From: Nocardia sp. BMG111209
GTDB taxonomy: Bacteria > Actinomycetota > Actinomycetes > Mycobacteriales > Mycobacteriaceae
Reading direction: 5' to 3'
DNA length: 64,000 nt
Assembly (NCBI RefSeq): GCF_000381925.1
Contig: NZ_KB907309.1
Coordinates: forward strand, 1,116,001 to 1,180,000
Shown: positions 35,809 through 44,829 of the stretch, piece by piece
How positions within the stretch are numbered: position 1 is the first letter of the stretch
How the letters are laid out: every line of letters begins with the position of its first letter
Notes under the pieces: model-generated
What the model saw: the letters and a program-made list of their open reading frames with translations, nothing else
Told to the model about the DNA's origin: nothing
The model's database searches: none
Position numbers and translations under genes: made by a program

Positions 35809-36205
35809 TATTTTTTCGGCCCCCGCGTCGGCGGCTGGATCAACCCGATCGCGGCGGCTGAATACGTGGAGCTCCTCCGGCCGGATCGATGTCCTGGTGC
35901 GGTGGGTCGGTAGCGAAAGTGCGGCGGACTCGCCCGGTCCACTGCGGCCGACTCGCAGGCAATCCACGGTTGTTGCGTCGCGGCGTCGGCGGCAGATGTG
36001 CAGTCGGTCGCCCGCTGCTGTTCCGGCGCACCCGTAGCGGTCACAGCGTCATGCCTCGGCGGTCAGTCGGCGAGCTGCATGGCTGATCTGCCCAAATTAC
36101 GGCGGCCGAGCTGGCGCGGGCTCGGCGGCGGGGAAGGGGCGACACGGGTGCGGTTGTGGCGGCAGATTGCGGCTGCTGGTGATGCTCGAACCGCATAATG
36201 GCCGG

Positions 36206-37465
36206 ATGTCAGCCACAACCGCCTCGTCGAACGGTCGGAACATCGCGCGCCGAATGGCCGCGCCGCTACGGTCGGCGCTGACCGAGCATCGCACGGTGGT
36301 GCTGGTCGGGCCGAGGCGATGTGGGAAGACGGTGCTGGTGTCGGCGTTGTCGCGGGAGCGGGGAGTGCCGTGCCGATCGCTGGATCAGCCCGCGACACGG
36401 CGAGCGGCGGCGTTCGACCCGGTCGAGTTCGTGGTGGGTGCGGATCCGGTGGTGATCGACGGGGTGCCGCAGGTGCCCGATCTGGCGGGTGCGGTGGCGA
36501 AGGCGGCCGCACACGGTTCGCGACCCGGACAGTTCCTGCTGACCGGATCGGTGCGGGCGCCGGGATTCGCTGATCTCCCGTCGGCGCAGCCCGGCGGCAC
36601 CGCGGTGCTGGAACTCTGGCCGCTGTCCCAAGGCGAACTGGACGGGCGGCCGGACCGATTCGTGGACCGGATGTTCGCGGCGGGACCGCGACCTGATCAC
36701 CGGAGCGCGGAGACGCGGGCGGGATATGTGGAAAGGCTTGTGCGAGGCGGATTTCCCGAGGCGGTGTCCAGAACGCCGCTGCGGCGCAGGCGTTTCCACG
36801 ACGCCTATCTGACCGAGCTGCTCGATCGGGAGATCGGTCAGCTCGCCGAGATCGAGCGGATCGATGAAATGCGTGCACTGACAAGGCTGGTGGCATCGCG
36901 ATCCGGTCAATTGCTGATGGCGGGCACGGTGGCCGGCGAGCTGGGGATCTCGCAGCGGACCGTGGCCCGGTATCTGACCCTGCTGGAGGATGCCTTCCTG
37001 CTCAGGCGAATTCCCGCCTGGACCCGGGACATCGGCACCCGGGCGGTGAGTGCCGCCAAGGTGGCCGTGGTGGATTCGGGGCTGGCCGCACATCTGGTGG
37101 GCCGCGGTGCGGCCGAATTGCGTTCCCTGGAAAGCCCGTTGGGGCCGCTGCTCGAGGGGTTCGCCGCCATGGAGATCGCCAGGCAGCTGACCTGGTCGGC
37201 GCCGGGGATCGAGATGTTCCACTACCGCACCCGGGATCAACTCGAGGTCGACATCGTGCTGGAGAACCCGCGGGGGCAGGTGGTGGCCGTCGACGTGAAG
37301 GCCGCTTCGACCGTGCGGGACGAGGACTTTCGCGGGCTGCGGCATCTCGCCGACCGGCTCGGCGCGGACCTCGTGGCCGGGATCGTGCTGCACACCGGGC
37401 CGCAGACCCTGACCTTCGGGTCGCGTCTGTGCGCCGTGCCGATCGCCGCGCTGTGGGAATCGTGA
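36206..37465 (+). CDS. ATP-binding protein with DUF4143 domain
   Basis: 419 residues from the ATG at 36206 (ATG 36182 possible). Walker A is VGPRRCGKT near residue 35, followed by the Walker B-like VVIDGVPQVPD and the sensor LTGSV. The middle region has a winged helix (MAGTVAGELGISQRTVARYL), and the C-terminal DUF4143 domain resembles PD-(D/E)XK nucleases, with LEVDIVLENPRGQVVAVDVKA giving the D...xVK signature. Members of this family are widespread and of unknown role; DNA binding or cleavage is an inference from the fold. The gene is convergent with the DUF4254 gene. Confidence 0.85.
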   Translation: MSATTASSNGRNIARRMAAPLRSALTEHRTVVLVGPRRCGKTVLVSALSRERGVPCRSLDQPATRRAAAFDPVEFVVGADPVVIDGVPQVPDLAGAVAKAAAHGSRPGQFLLTGSVRAPGFADLPSAQPGGTAVLELWPLSQGELDGRPDRFVDRMFAAGPRPDHRSAETRAGYVERLVRGGFPEAVSRTPLRRRRFHDAYLTELLDREIGQLAEIERIDEMRALTRLVASRSGQLLMAGTVAGELGISQRTVARYLTLLEDAFLLRRIPAWTRDIGTRAVSAAKVAVVDSGLAAHLVGRGAAELRSLESPLGPLLEGFAAMEIARQLTWSAPGIEMFHYRTRDQLEVDIVLENPRGQVVAVDVKAASTVRDEDFRGLRHLADRLGADLVAGIVLHTGPQTLTFGSRLCAVPIAALWES

Positions 37466-37472
37466 AATCCGC

Positions 37473-37904
37473 TCAGGCGCCGGGCAATCGGCGGCGGCCC
37501 GCGGCCAGATCGGCCACGAGTTCCTCGTAGGCGGCGGAGAGCTCCTCCAGATTGGTCCAGGCATCCCAGAGACTCCAATCGTCGGTGCGGGTCAGGGCGG
37601 TGAAGGCGACGGCGGTGTACTCGGCGATCCGGTCGACGACGGCGCCCATCGATTGTGGTGGCCGATCCGTGGTCGATGCGTGCGCGGGCGGCAGCCGGGC
37701 CCGCACCCACCGATCTATCCCCGTGACGAGTGCGGCCCGATTCTCGTCCGGCCCGTCCCGCCGTTGCGGTTCCAGCCGCGAAAGTTGTTCGTGCAGTGCG
37801 GTCAATTCGCATGCGGCCCGCAACAATGGATGATCGTCGTGTCCGCCGCCGCGACAAGCGCGCATGAGTTCGTGTTTCGAGGGCAGTTCGATCGGCCGCG
37901 TCAT
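37473..37904 (-). CDS. DUF4254 domain-containing protein
   Basis: 143 residues from the ATG at 37904, overlapping the upstream micro-gene stop by ATGA. All-helical, with the DUF4254 features HPLLRAACELTALHEQL, AALVTGIDRWV and VDRIAEYTAVAF. The family is common in Nocardia, often in several copies, without known function. Its only visible partner is the coupled small membrane protein. Confidence 0.8.
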   Translation of the reverse strand: MTRPIELPSKHELMRACRGGGHDDHPLLRAACELTALHEQLSRLEPQRRDGPDENRAALVTGIDRWVRARLPPAHASTTDRPPQSMGAVVDRIAEYTAVAFTALTRTDDWSLWDAWTNLEELSAAYEELVADLAAGRRRLPGA

Positions 37905-38086
37905 CCGGTCACCCGTCCGGATGATTCTCGCCATTCCCGGGCCAGCCGGCGCTCGATCTGGGCGACCGTCGGTCTGCCCTCGGCGCGGTGCCGGGGATGT
38001 CGATCCGGCAGATTTACGCCGGTCAGGACCAGGAACAGGGCGACGCACGCCACCCATGTCGCCGCCACCGCGAGTACGAACACCAT
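37901..38086 (-). CDS. Small single-pass membrane protein
   Basis: 61 residues: an N-terminal membrane helix (MVFVLAVAATWVACVALFLV, about 1-22) and a basic cytoplasmic-type tail ending in QIERRLAREW. It overlaps the DUF4254 gene by ATGA, so it is translated just before it. GGGGGAAG precedes the ATG. Function unknown; a membrane anchor or partner of the DUF4254 protein is possible. Confidence 0.7.
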   Translation of the reverse strand: MVFVLAVAATWVACVALFLVLTGVNLPDRHPRHRAEGRPTVAQIERRLAREWRESSGRVTG

Positions 38087-38355
38087 GCGACTTCCCCCTT
38101 TATGCGACCCGAGCTCCGAAAGTTGTTGTCACTCTATAGCCTTTCCCGCTCCGGTCCACAAATCGATCGGTTATGTAAACTTCCGAACGGAATTTGTTGG
38201 GGCCGCTGAATATTCGATAAGAGGTGTGGCGGATAAGGGCTTTCGCGCAGCTATCCGGTGGATTCGAATGCGAGTACGGAAAAAATATGCGGCACGGGGT
38301 GCGGGAGTGCGAGAGGTCCTACTCCGGTTCCGGCGGCGCACCTATGCTCGGACCC

Positions 38356-39351
38356 ATGGTGTTTCAGGCGATGGTGGCGCACGAGACGGACAGCGGTGTG
38401 ACGTTGACCCGGGAGGAGGTGGGCGACGACTTCCTCGGTCCGGGAGAGGTGACGATCAAGGTGCACTTCTCCAGCGCCAACTTCAAGGATGGGCTGGCTG
38501 TCACCGCGGGCGGCGGGGTGGTGCGCAACTATCCGATCATCCCCGGCATCGACCTGACCGGTGAGGTGGTCGAGTCGGCCGATCCGCAGTTCGCCCCCGG
38601 CGACGCGGTGATCGCGCACGGCTACGAGATCGGCGTGAGCCACCACGGTGGATTCGCCGAATACGCCCGGGTACCGGCGGAATGGGTCGTGAAGCTCGAC
38701 GGCGTGAGCACCCGGGAGGCCGCCGCGATCGGCACCGCCGGATTCACCGCCGCGATGAGCGTCCAGGCCCTGCTCGACCGCGGCCTGTCCCCCGGCGACG
38801 GCCCGGTGCTGGTCACGGGCGCGACGGGTGGCGTCGGCGCGGTCGCCGTCGACATCCTCGCCGGCCGCGGCTTCGAGGTGGTGGCCTCCACCGGCAAGGC
38901 CGATGTGGGCGAGTGGCTCGCCACGCTCGGCGCGAAATCGGTGATCGGCCGCCTCCCCGAGGATCCGGCCGCGAAGATCCGCCCGCTCGGCAAGGCCCAG
39001 TGGGCGGCAGCCGTCGACAGTGTCGGCGGCACCTCCCTGGCCTATGTACTCAGCACCGTGAAATACGGTGGCGCGGTTGCGGTCAGCGGCCTCACCGGCG
39101 GCACCGCCCTGCCCACCACGGTCATGCCGTTCATCCTGCGCGGCGTCTCACTGTTGGGCGTCGACTCGGTGAATTTCCCCATCGAGGATCGCCGCGCGCT
39201 GTGGGCCCGGCTCGGCGGCGACCTGAAACCACAACACCTTTCGGCCATCGAGCACTACGCCCCGGTGACCACCGCCGAAAAGGTGTTGCGGGACATCCAT
39301 TCCGGCGGCCACTCGGGCCGTACGGTACTGGGGGTCGCGGGCGAATTCTGA
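38356..39351 (+). CDS. Zinc-independent MDR oxidoreductase (AcuI/YhdH type)
   Basis: 331 residues from the ATG at 38356 (ATG 38344 is an alternative). The family features are FSSANFKDGLAVT, PIIPGIDLTGEV and the NADPH-binding ATGGVGAVAVD with the DSVGG segment. AcuI-type enzymes reduce acrylyl-CoA or quinone-like acceptors with NADPH. The gene is monocistronic and convergent with the flavin reductase gene, 17 bases apart. Confidence 0.88.
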   Translation: MVFQAMVAHETDSGVTLTREEVGDDFLGPGEVTIKVHFSSANFKDGLAVTAGGGVVRNYPIIPGIDLTGEVVESADPQFAPGDAVIAHGYEIGVSHHGGFAEYARVPAEWVVKLDGVSTREAAAIGTAGFTAAMSVQALLDRGLSPGDGPVLVTGATGGVGAVAVDILAGRGFEVVASTGKADVGEWLATLGAKSVIGRLPEDPAAKIRPLGKAQWAAAVDSVGGTSLAYVLSTVKYGGAVAVSGLTGGTALPTTVMPFILRGVSLLGVDSVNFPIEDRRALWARLGGDLKPQHLSAIEHYAPVTTAEKVLRDIHSGGHSGRTVLGVAGEF

Positions 39352-39368
39352 ATCGGGCCCGCCCGCAA

Positions 39369-39962
39369 TCAGGCTCGCGCCGCCGCTGCCTCCTGCGCCC
39401 GCAGCGGACGCAGCACGGCGGTCAGCTTGTCCAGCTCGTCGAGCAGGGCATCGGCCGCTGCCGTGATCGGCTCGGTCGGCGTGAACATGCCGTTCTCGTC
39501 GCGCAATTGCCCCACGGCCGGGATGATCACGGTGTCCGGCGTCGGCCACATCTTCAGCGCGGTGGCGATGGGCTTGAGCGCCTGCGCCGCCCGCAGGCCA
39601 CCGGACACCCCGCCGTAGCTGATGATGCCCAGCGGTTTGTACTGCCACTCGTGGAACAGATAGTCGATCGCGTTCTTGGTGGCGGCGTTCAGCGAGTAGT
39701 TGTACTCGGGGATCACGAAGGCGAAGGCGTCGGCCCGCGCGACGGTCGCGCTCCATTTCCTGGTGTGCTCGTGCAGATAGGTGCGCAGCCGCGGATGGTT
39801 CGGTTCGTCCAGCAACGGCAGCCCCACCTCGGCCAGATCGACGACCTCGACCTCGAAACGGCCGTCGGCGCGGGCCAGTTCGGCGAACCACCGCGCCACC
39901 GACGCGCCGACGCGTCCGGGACGGGTGCTGCCGATGACGATCTGCAGTACGGGCTTGGTCAC
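39369..39962 (-). CDS. NADPH-dependent FMN reductase
   Basis: 197 residues, flavodoxin-like fold. The phosphate-binding loop is GSTRPGRVG, and the family motif PEYNYS is followed by the conserved SYGGVSGGLRAAQ. Such reductases supply reduced flavin or detoxify quinones. It lies 40 bases downstream of the fused maleylacetate reductase-dioxygenase gene on the same strand, so a role in the same phenol/hydroxyquinol degradation, for example as flavin reductase of a resorcinol hydroxylase encoded elsewhere, is plausible. Confidence 0.88.
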   Translation of the reverse strand: MTKPVLQIVIGSTRPGRVGASVARWFAELARADGRFEVEVVDLAEVGLPLLDEPNHPRLRTYLHEHTRKWSATVARADAFAFVIPEYNYSLNAATKNAIDYLFHEWQYKPLGIISYGGVSGGLRAAQALKPIATALKMWPTPDTVIIPAVGQLRDENGMFTPTEPITAAADALLDELDKLTAVLRPLRAQEAAAARA

Positions 39963-40002
39963 GATGTACTCCTGTCTCGTTCCTGCCGAACAGCTCGGGC
40001 GT

Positions 40003-42018
40003 TCAACGGTTTTCCGGCGCCAGCACGATGTCGAACCGGGTCCGGGTCCAGGTCCGATCGCCGAGGTCCCGGCCGTCGGGTGTCGCGGTCCCGGCCGAGT
40101 GCCGGTCGAAGCTCCTGATCAGCGAGTCTTTCACGCCGAAGACGCTGTCGCCGATCGCCAACTGCGGATCGTCCGCCACGAAGATATGCGTCACCAGCGT
40201 GCGGAAGCCGGGAGCGGTCACCATGAAGTGCAGGTGCGCGGCGCGCACCGGCGATCGATCGGTCGCCGCCAGCAGCTCCCCGACCGGCCCGTCGTGCGGG
40301 ACCGGATACGGCGTCGGCGTCAGTCCCCAGAACCGGTACCGCCCTTCGGAATCGGTCGACAGGTGCCCGCGACCGGCGAGCGCGCCGCCGGGATACTGGA
40401 CGTCGTAATATCCGTCCGCGTCGGCCTCCCACACCTCGATCCGGGCCCCGGGAATCGGTGCGCCGTCGACGCCGGTGACGACGCCTTCCACCCAGCACGG
40501 TTCGCCGATCGCACCCCGGGCGATATCGCCGCCGAGCGGGATCTCGGGCGAACCGGCCACGAAGAACGGCCCGAATACGGTGGCCTCGGTGGCATTCCCG
40601 TTGGCCGGATTGGACACGGTGATCGTCTGCATCGATGCGCCGAGCACATCGGACAGCAGGATGAACTCCTGCCGCCGGTCGTCGGTGATGTGCCCGGCCC
40701 GGGTGAGGAAGTCGATCGCCGCCTCCCACTCCCCCTCGCCGAGCCGCACCTCGCGCACGAACGCGTGCAGATGCCGCGTCAGCGCCTGCATCAACATCCG
40801 CAACCGTGGATCGGCGGCGCCGGCGAAGGAGGCGACCACCCGATCGGTCAGGGTCTGCTCCCGGATGGCCTGTTCCACCTCGGCCGGCACCGCCGGATTC
40901 GATCCGGTGCGGGCGGCGGTCAGCAGCGTGGTCAGATTCGCCGTGGTCACCGGCACCGGATTCGACGGCGGCGCCACCGCCAGCACCTGCGGCACGGCGG
41001 CCACGACATCCGTTGCGGTGAAACCGGATTCGGCGAGTGCGGTCGGCGCACCCGTCGCCCGGTACAGCTCGGCGAGCGCGCCGATCGCCGCGGCCGGACC
41101 CGCCGCGGGCACGACCGGCGGATGCCCGAGGGCCGTGGCCAGCCGACCGGCCAGATCCGGGACCGCCGGCGCGTTGAACGCGAGTACGTGTGGCAGCACC
41201 ACGGCATGGGTGCGGGCATGCGGCAGATCGAAGGCCCCGCCCAGCACATGGCAGATCTTGTGATGCAGCCCCGAACCCGCCGAGGCGAAGGCGACCGCCG
41301 CCAGATAGCAGCCGTACAACGCCCGTTCCCGCGCGGCGCCGTCGCCCGGATCGGCCACGATGCCGCGCAGCGCGGTGGCCAGCGCTCGCGCCCCCTCCAG
41401 CGCCATCGCCCGGTTGATCGGATCGGCCCGCGGCGCCCACAGCGCGTCCACGCAGTGCGCCAGCGCGTTCAGCCCGCTGGTCACCGCGAGTTCGACCGGC
41501 ATCGAGAGGGACAGCTCCGCGTCGTAGACGACCGCGACCGGCAGTACCGCCCGATCGGATCCGGTCCGTTTCCCGTCCGCATCGGTCAGTCCCCACACAT
41601 CGGTGGCCTCCGACCCGGCATAGGTGGTCGGCACGGCGACGATCGGCAACCCGCTGGTCAGCGCGACCGCCTTCGCCAGTCCGACCGCCGACCCGCCACC
41701 CACGGCCACCAGCACGTCGACCCCCGCCGCCGTCGCGGCCGCCCGCGCGCGCTCGGCATTGTCCACCGGCACATGCTGCCGGACCTCGGTCCAGCGCAAC
41801 GCCACCGGAACAACCGCCGCCAGCCGATCGACGTTCACCCGGTCCCGGGTCGACGCGATCAGCATCACCCGCTCGGCGCCGAGCCGAGCCACCTCGGCCC
41901 GCAGCAACTCCGCCGCCCGCCCGTGCCCGAACCCGGCCCGCTGCCCCAGCGTCTCGTGCGTGAACGTGATGCCGGAATCGGCAGCCGCACTGTGCGGTGA
42001 CACGGACGATTCGGTCAT
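40003..42018 (-). CDS. Fused maleylacetate reductase - hydroxyquinol 1,2-dioxygenase
   Basis: 671-residue bifunctional enzyme. Residues 1-370 are an iron-type alcohol dehydrogenase fold of the maleylacetate reductase kind ([36 protein letters not shown]). Residues about 385-671 are an intradiol ring-cleavage dioxygenase with an N-terminal helical cap and Fe(III) ligands Tyr538 (GYYDVQ), Tyr571 (TPYPVP), His595 and His597 (AAHLHF). Ring cleavage of hydroxyquinol gives maleylacetate, which the other half reduces to 3-oxoadipate, so consecutive steps sit on one chain in reversed order. The partners are normally separate genes. A flavin reductase gene follows. No upstream phenol hydroxylase is adjacent. 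Confidence 0.93.
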   Translation of the reverse strand: MTESSVSPHSAAADSGITFTHETLGQRAGFGHGRAAELLRAEVARLGAERVMLIASTRDRVNVDRLAAVVPVALRWTEVRQHVPVDNAERARAAATAAGVDVLVAVGGGSAVGLAKAVALTSGLPIVAVPTTYAGSEATDVWGLTDADGKRTGSDRAVLPVAVVYDAELSLSMPVELAVTSGLNALAHCVDALWAPRADPINRAMALEGARALATALRGIVADPGDGAARERALYGCYLAAVAFASAGSGLHHKICHVLGGAFDLPHARTHAVVLPHVLAFNAPAVPDLAGRLATALGHPPVVPAAGPAAAIGALAELYRATGAPTALAESGFTATDVVAAVPQVLAVAPPSNPVPVTTANLTTLLTAARTGSNPAVPAEVEQAIREQTLTDRVVASFAGAADPRLRMLMQALTRHLHAFVREVRLGEGEWEAAIDFLTRAGHITDDRRQEFILLSDVLGASMQTITVSNPANGNATEATVFGPFFVAGSPEIPLGGDIARGAIGEPCWVEGVVTGVDGAPIPGARIEVWEADADGYYDVQYPGGALAGRGHLSTDSEGRYRFWGLTPTPYPVPHDGPVGELLAATDRSPVRAAHLHFMVTAPGFRTLVTHIFVADDPQLAIGDSVFGVKDSLIRSFDRHSAGTATPDGRDLGDRTWTRTRFDIVLAPENR

Positions 42019-42139
42019 GGTCGGCGCCTTTCACGGAACGGATCTGATCGGGCTCGGCGGCACACGGCCGCGCACCCGACGAGCATCCCACCGAACCCGG
42101 CCCGGCCACTCCCCACGCCGCCGGTCGACACCGGACGAA

Positions 42140-42405
42140 TCAGTTCCGATCCGACGCGGAGGCCCACGCCCAGTCGGTGTACCGCCAACTCCCGGTGCCG
42201 CGAGTGCGGAACAACTCGTTGCGGGCGACGCCCCCGGTGCCGTCGAGATGCCAGAGTTCACCCCACATCCGGCCGGTGGTCAGTACCTCGGTTGCAGCGC
42301 GGTGCGCGTTCGGCGTCGACCTCCCGCAGGCCACGCGGCGTTGCCACCCTCGGCGATTTCCCACCGGCCGTACTGGATTCGCTGCTCAAGGATATCGGCA
42401 ATGTC
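42140..42405 (-). pseudogene. Frameshifted remnant of an unidentified gene
   Basis: Two protein-like segments lie in different minus-strand frames: [20 protein letters not shown] (about 42405-42345) and, after a frame change, [17 protein letters not shown] continuing to [12 protein letters not shown] before the stop at 42140. Their composition, rich in Trp, Ile and Glu, differs from the repeat-derived frames around them. I do not recognise the family. A frameshift between them is the simplest reading; a short 74-residue gene starting at 42364 is the alternative. Confidence 0.4.
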
Positions 42406-42483
42406 TGGCGGCGCATGGGCCTCGGCAGCGGCCTGGTGCTCGCCGCGGCGGGCCGGGAGCCGCTGGCGGTCCGGGACGATTCC

Positions 42484-42547
42484 GTGCCGGGCACCACCCG
42501 TGCCGGGCACCACCCGTGCCGGGCACCACCCGCGGCGGGCACCATCC
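42484..42547. repeat. Four tandem copies of a 16-bp unit
   Basis: Units start at 42484, 42500, 42516 and 42532. The first three are exact copies of GTGCCGGGCACCACCC; the fourth is diverged. The unit contains GTGCCGGGCAC, itself a dyad. Non-triplet period. Confidence 0.8.
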
Positions 42548-42746
42548 GCGGCGGCCCGGGAGCCGCTGGCGGTCGGGGACGATTCCGCGCCGGACACCAC
42601 CGTCTCCGGTTCGCTGGCCGCGGTGGTCCGCAGGCCGCAGGCCGTGGGCCGTGGGCCGTGGGCCGCGGTGCGGTCGGCGCCCGGATCGAGGGCTCGCGGA
42701 CCACCTCGCCACCCTAGCCGTGAGCCACCGCGCAGTCTGTTGCGGC

Positions 42747-43595
42747 TCAGGCGAATTCGTCGCGGTGCGCGCGAACCCAATCGGCGAAACTCCGCGCCGG
42801 CCGGCCGGTCACCTCCTCCACCGTCGGATGCACGATCGAGGTGAACGATTCCAGCGCGGTGGCCCGCAACGCCATGATGGCATCGGCCATCTCGGCGTCG
42901 ACCCCGAAACCCAGCAGGGCGGCCCGCGCCTGCTCCGGTGAGGTCTCCTCGTACCGCAGCGGTCGGCCGAGAACCTCGGCGAGGATCTCGGTCTGCTCCC
43001 CCGGTGACAGGGCCTGCGGCCCGCTCAATGTGTAGGTGTGCCCCACATGCCCCGGTTCGATCAGCGCATGTCGCGCCACCGCCGCGATATCCACCGGATC
43101 CACCACCGCGATGCGACCCTGCCCGTACGGCGCGGACACGGTGTCACGACGGCGGATCGACGGCGCCCAGTGCAGCGCGTTGGTCATGAAACCCAAGGGC
43201 CGCACCATCGTCCACGCCACCCCACTGTCGCGCACGGCCTGTTCCCCGGCCCGGTGCCAGGCCGGGATCGGGTCGTCCGCGGCGGGATCCCCGGTCCGGC
43301 CGGAGGACAACTTGACGATCCGGCCGACTCCCGCCGCCGCGGCCGCCTTCCCGACGTTGGCGTCGTGCCGCGGCAGATCGGGTCCTGTCGACAGGAGGAA
43401 GACGGCGTCGACGCCGTCCAAGGCGGGAGTGAGGCTGTCCGGATCGTCGAGATCCGCCCGCACCACCGGCACTCCGGCCGGTAGCCCGGCGGCATCCGGC
43501 CGGCGGGTGGCGGCGCGCACCGGCACCCCGGCCTCGAGCAGTTGATCGACCAGCACCCGTCCGACGGTTCCGGTCGCACCCGTCACGAGAATCAT
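42747..43595 (-). CDS. NmrA-like NAD(P)-binding protein
   Basis: 282 residues of the atypical short-chain dehydrogenase class. The nucleotide loop is VTGATGTVGRVLV; the catalytic Tyr-Lys pair of classical SDRs is missing, replaced by KLSSGRTG. Members sense NADP or reduce quinones. It is divergent from the Lrp-like regulator, which may control it. A short AT-poor spacer of 128 bases contains a dyad near the regulator start. Confidence 0.85.
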   Translation of the reverse strand: MILVTGATGTVGRVLVDQLLEAGVPVRAATRRPDAAGLPAGVPVVRADLDDPDSLTPALDGVDAVFLLSTGPDLPRHDANVGKAAAAAGVGRIVKLSSGRTGDPAADDPIPAWHRAGEQAVRDSGVAWTMVRPLGFMTNALHWAPSIRRRDTVSAPYGQGRIAVVDPVDIAAVARHALIEPGHVGHTYTLSGPQALSPGEQTEILAEVLGRPLRYEETSPEQARAALLGFGVDAEMADAIMALRATALESFTSIVHPTVEEVTGRPARSFADWVRAHRDEFA

Positions 43596-43688
43596 GATTG
43601 TCCTTTCACCCGGCCACGGAGAGTTCCGCGACCTGCTGACCAGGGTGCGAGCGTCGGCCCATCCGGATCCATCACGAGCGCCGATTTT

Positions 43689-43712
43689 GCCGATACTTTC
43701 CGCGCGATCGGC
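43689..43712. promoter_or_regulatory. Dyad upstream of the Lrp-like regulator
   Basis: GCCGAT (43689-43694) and ATCGGC (43707-43712), with 12 bases between, ending 11 bases before the regulator start. Candidate binding site for autoregulation and control of the divergent NmrA-like gene. Confidence 0.35.
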
Positions 43713-43723
43713 GATATCGGAGA

Positions 43724-44785
43724 ATGAGTTTCATGCTGGACGAGACGGATCGCGGTCTGATCCACGCGCTGCACATCGACGGCCGGGCCCCCTTCAACCG
43801 GATCGGCGAGGTACTCGGGGTGTCGACTCAGACCGTCGCCAGGCGCTACCGCCGCCTGCGGGCTGAGGCCGGTCTGCGCGTCGTGGGCCTGCCCGACCCC
43901 GATCGGCCGGGCACGGCCCAGTGGCTGCTGCGCCTGACCTCCACACCCGCCGCCGCGCAACGGCTGGCCCACGCATTGTCGCGGCGACCCGAGACCTCGT
44001 GGGTGATGCTGACCTCCGGCGGCACCGAGGTATTCCTGATCGTCGACGCACCCGGCCCCGACACCCCCGCCCTGCTGCTGCACGATCTGCCGCGCACCTC
44101 GGCGATCACCGGCATCTCCGCCCACTACGTCCTGCACACCTACCTCGGCAACGCCACCGCCTGGCCCGGCCGTCTCCGCCAACTCACATCCGAACAGCAG
44201 CAACGACTTTCGGCGGGAGGCGACCTGTCGGCCACCGCAACGGCCCCTCCCGGACGATCCGGCCCCGACGGCGTTTCGGCAAGCTCCGACGGCAGATCCG
44301 TCATCGAGCCCGACCGATCCGGGGTGAAGCCCGACGATGCCGCCCTGTTCGCGGCGTTGCGCGGCGACGGGCGCGCGACGCTCGCCGACCTGTCCGCCGT
44401 GACGGGCTGGTCGGCGTCGACCGTGGCACGCCGCATGTCGGAGTTGCGTACTTGTGGCGCACTGTATTTCGACGTCGAACTCGACGATCGCTGTTTCGGC
44501 GTCAACACCCGGGCCCTGCTCTGGGCCGCGGTGGTCCCGGGCCGCCTGGACGAGGTCGGCCACACGCTGTCGCAGCACCCGGAACTGGCCTTCGTCGCCG
44601 CCACCACCGGCCGCACCAATCTGGTCGCCGAGGCGTTGTGCTCCGATCCGGCGGAACTGCACACCTATCTCACCCATCGCCTGGGTGCCCTCGACGCGAT
44701 CCACACCCTGGAGACCACGCCGGTACTCGCGACGATCAAGGCGACCACGCAGCCGGACCTTCCCGCAGTTGCACGGAGACGATGA
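43724..44785 (+). CDS. Lrp/AsnC-family regulator with two HTH-ligand modules
   Basis: 353 residues, about twice the usual 150. Two tandem Lrp modules are seen: HTH 1 (FNRIGEVLGVSTQTVARRYR, about 24-43) with its RAM-like domain to about 150, then a Ser/Gly/Asp-rich linker (about 160-205), then HTH 2 (TLADLSAVTGWSASTVARRM, about 220-239) with a second RAM domain. Such duplicated Lrp proteins are known in actinobacteria and could act as intramolecular dimers. The neighbour it may control is the divergent NmrA-like gene. Confidence 0.9.
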   Translation: MSFMLDETDRGLIHALHIDGRAPFNRIGEVLGVSTQTVARRYRRLRAEAGLRVVGLPDPDRPGTAQWLLRLTSTPAAAQRLAHALSRRPETSWVMLTSGGTEVFLIVDAPGPDTPALLLHDLPRTSAITGISAHYVLHTYLGNATAWPGRLRQLTSEQQQRLSAGGDLSATATAPPGRSGPDGVSASSDGRSVIEPDRSGVKPDDAALFAALRGDGRATLADLSAVTGWSASTVARRMSELRTCGALYFDVELDDRCFGVNTRALLWAAVVPGRLDEVGHTLSQHPELAFVAATTGRTNLVAEALCSDPAELHTYLTHRLGALDAIHTLETTPVLATIKATTQPDLPAVARRR

Positions 44786-44790
44786 CCTGG

Positions 44791-44812
44791 TTTTGGACTG
44801 ATGTATCCAAAA
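44791..44812. promoter_or_regulatory. TetR operator A (upstream of the tetR gene)
   Basis: 22-bp dyad: TTTTGGA (44791-44797) and TCCAAAA (44806-44812). It overlaps a possible promoter TTGGAC-N19-TAGGGT (44793-44823). It shares its first 12 bases, TTTTGGACTGAT, and the CAAAA end with operator B. Confidence 0.75.
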
Positions 44813-44829
44813 CTTGGTAGGGTGACGGC

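Larger units (their letters stand above)
35178..36205. other. 1-kb non-coding region with tandem repeats and a G-run
   Basis: From left to right: the Ddn terminator, a region of degenerate 43-bp tandem repeats (about 35396-35742), a run of 12 G followed by TATTTTTT (35797-35816), and about 400 bases without recognisable content before the DUF4143 gene. Open frames in it are broken by the non-triplet repeat period or show no family features, so no gene is called. Confidence 0.6.
42019..42746. other. Decayed, repeat-rich region
   Basis: About 730 bases without an intact gene. It contains a probable gene remnant (42140-42405), a run of 16-bp tandem repeats (42484-42547), a flanking direct repeat (about 42449-42490 and 42553-42594 share GGAGCCGCTGGCGGT and GACGATTCCG), and short GTGGGCC repeats near 42643-42665. 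Open frames through it change composition and frame. Confidence 0.55.

Noticed and set aside
42140..42364. An intact 74-residue gene
   Set aside because: Its first 25 residues are Arg-rich and unlike the rest, while a better-looking N-terminal segment lies in another frame just upstream, which points to a frameshifted remnant.
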